Source: Parabacteroides sp.
Lineage (GTDB): Bacteria > Bacteroidota > Bacteroidia > Bacteroidales > Tannerellaceae
DNA length: 52,031 nt
NCBI GenBank assembly: GCA_021204335.1
Contig: JAJPZM010000009.1
Span: forward strand, 1 to 52,031
Direction: 5' to 3'
Shown here: in pieces, positions 36,046 through 44,982 of the stretch
Numbering within the stretch: position 1 is the first letter of the stretch
Layout: each line of letters opens with the position of its first letter
The notes under the pieces: generated by a model
Told to the model about the DNA's origin: nothing
The model's input: only the letters and a program-made list of their open reading frames with translations
Databases searched by the model: none
Program-made: the position numbers and the translations under genes

Positions 36046-36076
36046 ACAGCCTACGCACTTCCTGTACGTAGGCTGT
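36046..36076. terminator. Hairpin between convergent regulator and kinase genes
   Basis: A perfect 10-bp inverted repeat (ACAGCCTACG at 36046-36055; CGTAGGCTGT at 36067-36076) with an 11-base loop. An A run precedes it on one side and AAAGTTT follows. It lies 5 bases after the regulator stop and 5 before the kinase end, so it probably terminates both. Confidence 0.7.
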
Positions 36077-36081
36077 AAAGT

Positions 36082-37434
36082 TTATGTTACTATATTCTTA
36101 AAATCGGCAAAGCTCTTGATGTACTTTCCTCCCACAATGGCACAAAGGCAAGCGCCCAAGGCAGCTTCTTCCTGATATTCAGATATATGCAGACCGCAAT
36201 TAAAACGGTCTTCCAATGCTTTACATAATAAGCCGTTTCTTTTAATACCATTGCCCGATCCTACCAAAATAGTTTTATCCTGCCTAATTGATTCCGGCAT
36301 CAACTGGTAAAAGTCGTACAACTCCTAGCAGATTCCTTTCAAAAATCCCAAAATCAGATTCTCCGAGGTGAAGTTGGAGATGGAGATATCTGTTATTTTC
36401 CCACGTTTTTCCGGATGTAAACGCGTTCCGTCGAACAATGTTTCCACTTTCAAATCGCCGGTAGTCTCTTTTTTATACGGGACCGAAGTCATTGCACTGT
36501 ATAAGTCCGCACTTGCGATATCCTTCCCAGTGCACAGTTTTACCGTATCTTCAAAGAAGGTCTTGAGAAGCGCAAAAGAACATCCCCCGCACAAAGCCGC
36601 ACCGACCAGAATATATCCACCTCCCGGTAGGGGGCGTGTGTCCAAAGAAGGTATCTCCACATAATTCTCCGAATAAACCGATATCTGGCTACTCGTACCT
36701 ACCGTTATATGAATAGACCTCTTTATATCGCGTACAGAGCCTAAAAAACTGGCCTGGTTACCCCCTATTGCCGAATAGACAGGTATGCTACCATAATAGC
36801 CGGCCAAAGAGGCTGATTTTGCCACTTCCGGCAAAATAGAGCTATCTATCCCGACCCTGCTTAAAGCATCTTCATCAAAAGCCAAACGGTCTTTATTAAA
36901 GAATCCCAGGCTGGCAGCATTGGAGTAATCCATCAGCGGTATATTCCTGCCGGTCAGTTTCATCACCACATAGTCCATGATCGTACAAATCTTAACGGCA
37001 TTGGAAGGCACCAGGGCATTCTTTTTATTATAGAAATGAGTTACAAGCCCAAAGCCTGTCGACAAAGAAAGCCCTGTCTGATACGATAAATAAGAGGCAT
37101 AAGTCAAGCCCTTTTTATACGGCAGACTTCCTCTGCCATCCTGCCAGGTGTATAGAGGAGTAACGGCATTGTCATCCCCATCTACATAAAGTATTCCATG
37201 CATTTGTCCGGAAAATCCGATGCCTTTTATTAAAGGATATTCCAATTGGAATTCATGAATTAATTCCAATATAATATCGACAATTGCAGTAGCCTCCTGC
37301 GTCCTCTCCCACGTTTCAGAAGATATTATATTCGTACTATTATTTTTCGTTATAGATACAACCTCCCTGGAAGAAGAGTCATATATGACCCCGCAAATAG
37401 AACTTGTACCGATGTCAATTCCAAGAAAACACAT
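36082..37434 (-). pseudogene. FGGY-family kinase, sedoheptulokinase-like, in-frame TAG
   Basis: An FGGY carbohydrate kinase of 450 codons with one in-frame TAG at 36325-36327, between GFLKGIC and ELYDFYQLM. Frame and length are otherwise complete. Marks are CFLGIDIGTSSICGVIYD (phosphate loop), IGFSGQMHGILYV, LYTWQDGRG, the TGFG...THFYN region, GTSSQIS, and the late LVGSGNGIKRN. SGQMHG, TWQDGR, TGFG and the SNAAS/GFFN region recall sedoheptulokinase (SHPK) more than xylulokinase, an assignment from memory. The start at 37434 (MCFLGIDIG) is preferred to the TTG at 37449. It is the last gene of the fructan/GRE operon, 15 bases after the GRE. Confidence 0.82.
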
Positions 37435-37449
37435 ACGCTTGCAGATCAA

Positions 37450-39852
37450 TTAATTTATACAAATAGTTTGTACAGCTGTCGACTCAAGATCCAATCTCAA
37501 AATGATATCGTTCTGAATAGCTGGTGACAAATCCAGGAAATTCACAAAAGTACCATGAATACGCATAATATAAACTCCACTCGGAGCATATTTTTTTTGG
37601 ATCCTCTTTTACTTTTCTCAATATGTCAGGTGTTGTAACATTCACATATAAATAAAAAGGATTTACTTTTCCGCTTTCTGCAAAGAAAAGAGGAGCGATT
37701 ATCTTACGGTAAAAAGCATACCCTTTTTCTTCCATTGTCTTCTCCGGGAAATAATTCGGATTAATTCCAAAATGAGAAGCATACCCACCCGTCATCTTTT
37801 CAAAAGGTAATTTCTGGGTAGACAAAATTCTGAACCCAAGACCGCTATTCGCTTCCCCATATAACGGATCGACACCGTAATTCAGCATTTCGCGGGCAAG
37901 CCGGCCATCGGGTGTTGCCCCGACCCAATAACCATACAATAAATGTGTCGAAGGCGTACTCCAATCAGGTCGGAACGGGTTACCCAGATAATTCTTTTTT
38001 CCGGACACCATATCGGACACTTTATTTGCGATAACAGACGCTTCTTTATCTACCCGGGTGACATTGTTCCCGAACTTAACGGCTGAAAGTAAAAACTGAC
38101 GCAAATCTTCATATCCTTTAAAATTATCCTTCAAAGCAGCAAACAACAAACCGGCATCTTTGGGACGTTTATCCAGCAAATCATCAACTGCAATAAATGA
38201 ATCGGCAACGACAGAGAGACCATGGATCAAACAACCACTGCCGTTATACCGAGAACCTTGCTTGTATTTATCACGAATATCGACTCCGGTTTCAATGCCT
38301 CCCATACTGGCTGATAAAAACGGAACCCGCAAATTGGCAAGGGCACAAGAGCAACCATTTGCAGCCAAAACCATCCTGTCTATAAAATGAGTAAGCTGTT
38401 TATAAAAAGCACTTCTCAGATTTTCAAGGACTGTTTCAGGCTTCGAATCGTCTAAACCTAACTCTGTATAGCCTAATCCTATTTTCTGGCCGGAAATCAA
38501 AGAATAACCGTCATTTAAAGTCAACTCCAGGTCTTTACCCAGGTTCAACCAGCTATTGGTCGTATTGCCATTATCTTTACCCATAATTAAAGGTTCCTGA
38601 CAACCGGCAACGGCATAATTTTCTAAATCTTCTTCAGCAACGCCAGCATGTTTTAATATAGGGAAAATAGACTCATCATTAAAAAACGAAGGTGTCAGCT
38701 TTCCCGGTGAAAAGAAAAATTCGCCCAGTTCTTCATAAAGTTTCTGCGGTGTTTCTTTATGCAGTTTTACAGATAAAATAGGTTGGGGATAGTTGGTCTC
38801 CTTATAAGCATCCAGGACGGCATAAGTCATCAGACTTGTCATATCTTTTCCATTTACATCTTTTCCGCCGACCAACAAATTTTGTGATATAGCCCAACTG
38901 CGGTCACCGACATTGAAGAAAACCAGTAAATGTTTAAACAGGGAAGCAGTTTGCTCACGTGAGGCATCCTCCTTTGCCTTGTATTCTTCAAATATACGAT
39001 CCACATTTCCTACAGAAAAAGCGTATGAATTAGGAGATTGTTCCAGACACATCACCTCCCACAAATTATATAAGACTGAATAGCTTCATACAGATTATCG
39101 GCACCTTGCATGGGGACTTTTCGCAATGTATTTTCTAATAGAAGCAGTTCTGCTTTACGTTTCGGAGCTGCATGCATTGCCATCTCCGAAGCAATATCTG
39201 CATACCGGGAAGCCAATTTAACAGCACAGTTTAACGCAATTATCATTGCTTCATAGACATTCAATCGGTCGTAGTCGGTCGTATTCTGCTTTTTCAATTT
39301 TATCTCTTCCAATTTGCCGATGACCCCTTTTCGTAAAATATCTCTGAAATCGGCAATTACATGTCCTGTTACCTGTTCAACAAAATAAGCAACCTCTTTT
39401 GTCTCGATACCCGTTTTTTCATAAACATCTTTCAACTCGGTAACAAAAGGTGTATTTGCATAATATGTTTTTACCTTATCAATGCGCTCCTTCGTAAAAG
39501 AATCGTCCGGTTCGATATCATCAAATACAGCCACCGGGTCGCAATAGCCTTCAAAGGTTTCAATAGTAAAAGCCGGATTAATCAATGCATAAGTTTTTGC
39601 AAAAGCATCATTTTGAGTACCGGCAAAAACAGAATGGTCAGAGATATATAAAGGCAATTGCTCCACAACCTTTTCCAACAATTTAGCTGTGGCAACCTCC
39701 GGATGCTCACTTTCAAAAAATACTTCATTATTCATTTGGATTTCTTTAATTAAAAACCAGCCATCCAAACGTTTCAAATCTCGCTGTTCCTGAAACAGGG
39801 TTATTGCCTTTTCATCAAGAACCTCTTTTGTAAAAACAGACTTCCAATCCAT
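37450..39852 (-). pseudogene. Glycyl radical enzyme (PFL-like, dehydratase/lyase type), two frameshifts
   Basis: An 800-codon glycyl radical enzyme once two homopolymer frameshifts are corrected. Frameshift 1: TTT at 39063-39065 needs one more T, giving AIQSYIILWEVMCLEQSPNS, which aligns with the PFL-family ALQSFWFIHL-type helix. Frameshift 2: one A too many in the A8 run (37591-37598); correction gives DPKKYAPSG, then GVYIMRIHGTFVNFLDLSP and a stop at 37450. The thiyl-radical cysteine motif is GCQEP (the GCxE class of dehydratases and C-X lyases, not the CC of PFL). The glycyl loop reads RIHGTF where RVxGY is usual. Without correction the glycine is lost. The substrate is unknown. Confidence 0.85.
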
Positions 39853-39859
39853 ATTGCGG

Positions 39860-39865
39860 CCTCCT
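39860..39865 (-). promoter_or_regulatory. Strong Shine-Dalgarno AGGAGG before the GRE
   Basis: AGGAGG lies 7 bases before the GRE ATG at 39852 and overlaps the TAG stop of the activase. Canonical Shine-Dalgarno sites are unusual in Bacteroidetes, which seldom use them. It suggests translational coupling or a foreign origin of this gene pair. Confidence 0.6.
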
Positions 39866-40736
39866 AGGTATTAATGATTTTAATATTATTGTCAACAAAC
39901 ATTTTCTCATATTTTCTAAAGTCATCCATAGAAATAAACTTACTGTCCATCGTGTATTCCATACCAGCTTGCTCCCATTTCACTTTACCATATTCATGGT
40001 AACGGGGCAATTCGACAGAAACATTTTCCGTAGCGAATGCTTTAATAACACTGATAAACTTTTCCATATTTTCATCGCCATCGTTAAAACCGGGTATCAA
40101 CGGTATTCTGACCCACAGCCTTATCCCTGCTGATGCGGCTTTTTTCAGGTTTATAAGTGTATTCTCATTTTTACGACCAATTATTTCATTGTGAATATCA
40201 CAATCGTAATGCTTCAGATCAACAATGAGTAAATCTAACAAATCAAATAAATCCGGTAAGTTAGGATGCGTTCCGTTTGTCTCCATTGTTGTATGGACCG
40301 ACAAACTTTTAATTTTTTGCAACAACTTCTTCAATAAACCGAATTGTAGCGTTGGTTCTCCACCTGTAATCGTTACTCCGCCACCCTCATAAAAAAGTGG
40401 GCGGGCATTTTCTATCTCTTCAACAATTTCTGTAATTGTATATTCCTTTGCGCTCCACTGAACCCCCTCGTTTCTATTTCTATTCAAGCAGGGACGATCC
40501 ATGCATTTATCGCACATCAAACGATTTATCACTTTATTCGTTATCGCCCCATAAGGACAAACTGTTTCCACCAATTTATCAGTTTTTACTAATAAAGTTC
40601 CGTTCAATGCGATACCTTCCGGATTGGAACACCATGGACAAAAAAAGTTACATCCTTGAAAGTGATATACCAAACGATTGCCAGGACCATCCTGTGAGAA
40701 GTTCCACCCCTTGCTAAATATCTTTATGTGATCCAT
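39864..40736 (-). CDS. Glycyl radical enzyme activating enzyme (radical SAM)
   Basis: A 290-residue radical SAM activase that installs the glycyl radical on the adjacent GRE. The SAM cluster motif CxxxCxxC is in FQGCNFFCPWCSNPEG. An insert with further cysteines (VCPYGAI; MCDKCMDRPC) is consistent with an auxiliary iron-sulfur cluster region, typical of activases for GREs other than PFL. Then come GGGVTITGGEPTLQ and LLIVDLKHYD. Intact. It lies 20 bases after the MFS gene and 11 before the GRE, whose Shine-Dalgarno site overlaps its stop codon. Substrate identity follows the GRE and is unknown. Confidence 0.93.
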   Translation of the reverse strand: MDHIKIFSKGWNFSQDGPGNRLVYHFQGCNFFCPWCSNPEGIALNGTLLVKTDKLVETVCPYGAITNKVINRLMCDKCMDRPCLNRNRNEGVQWSAKEYTITEIVEEIENARPLFYEGGGVTITGGEPTLQFGLLKKLLQKIKSLSVHTTMETNGTHPNLPDLFDLLDLLIVDLKHYDCDIHNEIIGRKNENTLINLKKAASAGIRLWVRIPLIPGFNDGDENMEKFISVIKAFATENVSVELPRYHEYGKVKWEQAGMEYTMDSKFISMDDFRKYEKMFVDNNIKIINT

Positions 40737-40756
40737 ACTTATTGGATATTAGCTAA

Positions 40757-41917
40757 TTACCCCAATGCTAACTTTTTCATTTTCAGCATCAGGAAAAACA
40801 GATATGCCACACAAACCGTCAAAACAATAACAGCACCGATCTGTCCTCCCATTATATCCGATGCTATCCCCATTAATACAGGGAAAATTGCTCCACCGGT
40901 AATACCCATTATCATCAAATCAGAAATCTCATTATTGCGAGAGGGCATATATAATAGTGCGTTTGAAAAGATTATCGAGAACACATTCGAGTTACCCAAT
41001 CCGATCAGAGCAACACAAACATAAATAGGTATTGCATTTTCACATACATAAAGACCGGCGACACCTGCAAAAATCATTAGAACACTCAACATGAAAAACT
41101 TGACCGGAGAGAACCTTGCCATAATAAACGATCCGGACAAGCATCCAAACGTACGAAACAGAAAATATAAACTGGTGGCATAACCTGCCTCCGACAAAGG
41201 CATTCCTACACGTTCCTGCAACAACCTAGGCGCAGTAATATTTACCCCGACATCTATACCTACATGCACTAATATTCCCAAAAATAGGAAGAATATTACA
41301 CTATTACCCAATAATCCCACACATTCTTTAAAAGAAGACGATTCGTTCCGCTCCTCCGGCTCAACAATATCTGTCACCAACAAATAGACAATGGCGATGA
41401 TATCGATCACAGCAAATATAGTAAACAACAATCTCCAGTTTCCATAGTAAATAGCAGCTTGGGCGGCAATTACCGGAGCCACAAAAGAGGCGATCGCTTT
41501 CACAAACTGCCCGAGTGTCAGGTAACTGGGTAAACGGTCCTTGCGAACCATATTGGCCAATAACGGATTCAATGAAACCTGCATTAATGTATTTCCTATC
41601 CCCAGAAAAGAAAAAACAATAAACATGGCAATATCGTTATAGGCAAAGAAAGGTATTGTCAATCCGATAAAAGTAACAATCATACTCAGCAACACAGTTT
41701 TCTTTCGTCCTATCTTATTCATCAAAATACCTGTCGGTATCGAAAAGACAAGGAACCACAGGAAAACCATTACCGAAAAGGAATTGGCCGCCGTATCCGA
41801 CAAGGCAAAATCCTCTTTTACATAATTCGTAGCTATCCCGACCAGGTCGACAAACCCCATCGTGAAAAAGGCCAGCATGACCGGGATGATCTTATTTATT
41901 CCATTCTCAGTTTTCAT
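40757..41917 (-). CDS. MFS sugar transporter (FucP/GluP-like)
   Basis: A 386-residue inner-membrane transporter with about 12 membrane segments. The N-terminus VMLAFFTMGFVDLVGIATNYV, the loop MNKIGRKKTVLLSMIV, and FFLFLGILVHVGIDVGVN (with charged/polar residues as in the fucose:H+ symporter group) point to a sugar porter. Its place in an operon with three GH32 genes and a SusC/SusD pair predicts uptake of fructose or short fructo-oligosaccharides (inference). Intact. It is followed 20 bases later by the activase. Confidence 0.88.
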   Translation of the reverse strand: MKTENGINKIIPVMLAFFTMGFVDLVGIATNYVKEDFALSDTAANSFSVMVFLWFLVFSIPTGILMNKIGRKKTVLLSMIVTFIGLTIPFFAYNDIAMFIVFSFLGIGNTLMQVSLNPLLANMVRKDRLPSYLTLGQFVKAIASFVAPVIAAQAAIYYGNWRLLFTIFAVIDIIAIVYLLVTDIVEPEERNESSSFKECVGLLGNSVIFFLFLGILVHVGIDVGVNITAPRLLQERVGMPLSEAGYATSLYFLFRTFGCLSGSFIMARFSPVKFFMLSVLMIFAGVAGLYVCENAIPIYVCVALIGLGNSNVFSIIFSNALLYMPSRNNEISDLMIMGITGGAIFPVLMGIASDIMGGQIGAVIVLTVCVAYLFFLMLKMKKLALG

Positions 41918-41937
41918 AACTATCAGACATAAAAAGG

Positions 41938-43416
41938 CTATTTAAGTGGGGATACCACGATGTTTTTAAAGTTTACAGTTCCCTGTTTAGCATAAAACCA
42001 CAGGTATCCTTCTTTTCTTTGATAAAGACGGTTGACAATACAACGACGATTATCGATACAAACGTCTATAATATTATCTTTCATAACCATATCGATTTTA
42101 ATCGTTTTATCCAATCCGCCGACAGCTTCAATGAAAGCGTCTTCTCCCAATCTGACAATACCTTTATTCGGGTCAAAGCTTAATTTATAACCGCCATTAG
42201 CTTTATCTCCTGCACAAATAAAGAAACCATATTCATGATTATTGCCTGTCGGTTCCACTTCCAGAGTAACGCGGCAATTGTATGGCATATCCTTTATATA
42301 AGCTCCTCCGATTGCTCCCGGTGCATCGATCTTTACTTCCCGGTTGGATAACTTCTTCGCATTTTCTGCTTCTGTTAATTCCAGATTGAGTGGAGAACCG
42401 GTTGCCGGAATAGCTTCTGCAGGAAATTTAGTTGCCAAATCGCCATTCGACAACTGATATGCTTCCCGTAGGATTATATTACCGCCAAAACGTTCATTTC
42501 CATAATCTTTATTCTCATTTTTACTGGGAACCCAACCGGCAACAATCCGGCGATTACCGGTAAACTCAGCCGTTTTAGCCACATTGACCCATTGTTCCAG
42601 CAACGCTTGCGATTTTGGATATTCCCAAGGACCATAGGGCTGTTTCGACTTTACATAATATGTATCGCCACCCTGCCCGTAAACCAGATAATACCAGCCG
42701 TTCCAATGGAAATAATCCGGACATTCGGGGACATCACGCTGACCGGAGATCAAAGGCTTTTGTACCTCCCACTTTTTAAGGTCTTTCGACGATAAATGCA
42801 CCATACTGCCACGTCCTTCATCGATCACATAATTTTCCGTTTCACTGGATACGAACAAATGGAATGTTCCATCTTTATCTATTACCACTTTCGGGTCGCG
42901 GAAATTTCGTTTACTATAACCCGGCGCAGAGGTATAAAATGGATTCGGCTTTTGTTTTTCAAACGTCAATCCATCTTTACTGATCGCATAACTCAACTGT
43001 TCGTTCACTTTATCCCCATCCGTAATCAGACGGGTGGTATAAAAGGCATAAAACTGTTTGCCGTCAAACGCAACCGATCCGGTACAAATAGACTTCTCCC
43101 AGTCCTCATCAATGCCTATGGCAATAGGGTGATGTTCCCAGTTCTTCAGATCCTTACTTGTGCTGACACACCATTGATGTCCCCCTAAACCGTTCAATGC
43201 AGAATGGTGTCCTTCATCCAGTAACCAATACAAATAATAAGTGCCATCGTGATAAAAGGGTATGCAATCCCTCACGAATTGATTGCCTCCGGCGGGAGTA
43301 AAATATTGTATATTACCTTTCGGCTGAATATCCGGATTATATTTTACGGAAAATTGAGCATATCCTGCATTTAAACCGGACAAAGCCAGTGCTAATGAAA
43401 TTATTACTTTCTTCAT
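41938..43416 (-). CDS. GH32-like beta-fructosidase with variant nucleophile motif
   Basis: A 492-residue secreted protein (signal peptide MKKVIISLALALSGLNAGYA) with a five-bladed propeller of the GH32/GH-J type and a C-terminal beta-sandwich. The usual WMNDPNG is replaced by FVRDCIPFYHDGTYYLYWL, keeping an aspartate in about the same place. NFRDPKVVIDKDG is the conserved RDP motif and VPECPDYFHWNGWYYLVYG holds the acid/base glutamate. So the triad could be complete with an unusual first motif. Intact. It is third of three GH32 genes, 20 bases before the MFS gene; linkage specificity cannot be told. Confidence 0.85.
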   Translation of the reverse strand: MKKVIISLALALSGLNAGYAQFSVKYNPDIQPKGNIQYFTPAGGNQFVRDCIPFYHDGTYYLYWLLDEGHHSALNGLGGHQWCVSTSKDLKNWEHHPIAIGIDEDWEKSICTGSVAFDGKQFYAFYTTRLITDGDKVNEQLSYAISKDGLTFEKQKPNPFYTSAPGYSKRNFRDPKVVIDKDGTFHLFVSSETENYVIDEGRGSMVHLSSKDLKKWEVQKPLISGQRDVPECPDYFHWNGWYYLVYGQGGDTYYVKSKQPYGPWEYPKSQALLEQWVNVAKTAEFTGNRRIVAGWVPSKNENKDYGNERFGGNIILREAYQLSNGDLATKFPAEAIPATGSPLNLELTEAENAKKLSNREVKIDAPGAIGGAYIKDMPYNCRVTLEVEPTGNNHEYGFFICAGDKANGGYKLSFDPNKGIVRLGEDAFIEAVGGLDKTIKIDMVMKDNIIDVCIDNRRCIVNRLYQRKEGYLWFYAKQGTVNFKNIVVSPLK

Positions 43417-43434
43417 GATATTAAATTATATAGT

Positions 43435-44969
43435 TTACAATTCGTTTTTTCTTTCCAATTCGACAATGGAAGCATCTAATAAATTAATAGAACCGGACTT
43501 GGCATAGATCTCAAAAGAACTGAATTCTTCATCCGGATAGCACAAAGCAGTCATAGCTGTCCGGCCTCCGTCGGCAAACAGTTCTATTGAATTCCGGTCA
43601 AATAAAATATACCAATCGGTTATTAGTGCCTCCGACCTGTAAGTAGCTCCCATTAATTGACCAAAGGTATCAGAGAAAGTTTCTTTCTCCAAGCCTTCCC
43701 TATCGATATAATAATAGCTTAATTCATTTTGGTATCCGATCGAGAGTTTTTTACCTGATTTTGTCATCAGACTAATACCATATTCACCTGCCCTCCAAAT
43801 AGCCATATTATCTTTATCATCAAATTTCAACTGAATAATAAAAGATTTTCCGGGATATGGGACGCTGGCTTTCATTCTTTTTTCATCGGAAAGTTTAACT
43901 GGCTTAATCGAATATTCCTCTTTACAAAACTCTTTTAAAGATGAAACCGGGACAGATGCCAAAACATAATGCTTTCCTTCCTTTACCAAAGTCAGATTAC
44001 GCGGGAAAGTCATGCTTCCACGCCAACCGGTTGTAGGTAATAAATTTGCATATTCCCAGCAATTCATCCAGCCTAACCAAATACGATTTCTTTCCGGACA
44101 ATTATTAAATGTCGATCCGGCATAATTATCCTTCCCATAATCGAGCCATAACTCTTTTGTCTGTGTGACAGAGAATGTTGTACCATCGAAATCGCCAATG
44201 AAATAACGGGTGGCAGGAGATCCGCCGGCCGGACCATTTTCCATATTCACCAACAACACCCACTTATTGAGATAGCTTCCTTCAACCTGGAGAGGAAAGA
44301 AATCCGTTCCTTCCCAAAGAACTCCATCTGTTTTGAAATATTGAAAATCACTTTAAATTCCCATTGTTTACAATCCGGAGAGGTATAGAACCGAACGGAA
44401 GAACCTTTGGAAACTGTCATAATCCACTTTCCAAATTCCTCACTCCATGAGACGTGGGGATATTGCAAAGCCTGTTCGTCATTCCCCGAAAGAAGATGTT
44501 TATCCCACTTCGTCCAGGTTTGCCCTTTATCGAGGCTATAAGCCATTACTATATTATTGGCTAAGCCTGATGATGTTTGGTAAGTATAAAAAGCTATAAA
44601 CGGAGCACTCTCTCCGAATCCTAACCCTGATGTATTACCCTTATCGACTACGACACTACCAGATTTAAGATATCCCAAACTATCCGGAGAGAGTGCTACC
44701 GGTACTATCTGCCATTGTACCAGATCGCGACTGACTGCATGCCCCCAATGTATATTCCCATACATTGCGTCAGCAGGATTATACTGGTAAAAAAGATGAT
44801 ATTCCCCATTATCATAAACCAATCCCGAAGGTTCGCCGGTCCACCCGGAGCCGACAGAAAAATGGAACTGAGGAAGATATTCTTTCTCACCCGTACTTGT
44901 TTCCTGCCTGCAAGCACATAACATAAGCAGGCAGACCGCAACAATAGTAGATAATACTTTATTTACCAT
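43435..44969 (-). pseudogene. GH32-family protein with altered catalytic motifs, one frameshift
   Basis: A 511-codon lipoprotein-like GH32 (MVNKVLSTIVAVCLLMLCAC). The AAA run at 44352-44354 needs one more A, giving EFKSDFQYFKTDGVLWEGTD and full-length homology. The nucleophile motif reads WTGEPSGLVY instead of W(M/L)NDPNG, so the nucleophilic Asp is Glu. The FRDPK motif reads LQYPHVSW. The acid/base motif reads LWEGTDFFPL, keeping E but losing C. The rest, such as YHLFYQYNPADAMYGNIHWG and AVSRDLVQW, is strongly GH32. It may be a binding protein or have altered chemistry, besides carrying the frameshift. Confidence 0.83.
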
Positions 44970-44982
44970 AATACCAGATTCT

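Noticed and set aside
44247..44969. Short stand-alone GH32 N-terminal protein
   Set aside because: The missing half follows in another frame directly downstream and joins with one A; a half propeller would not fold.
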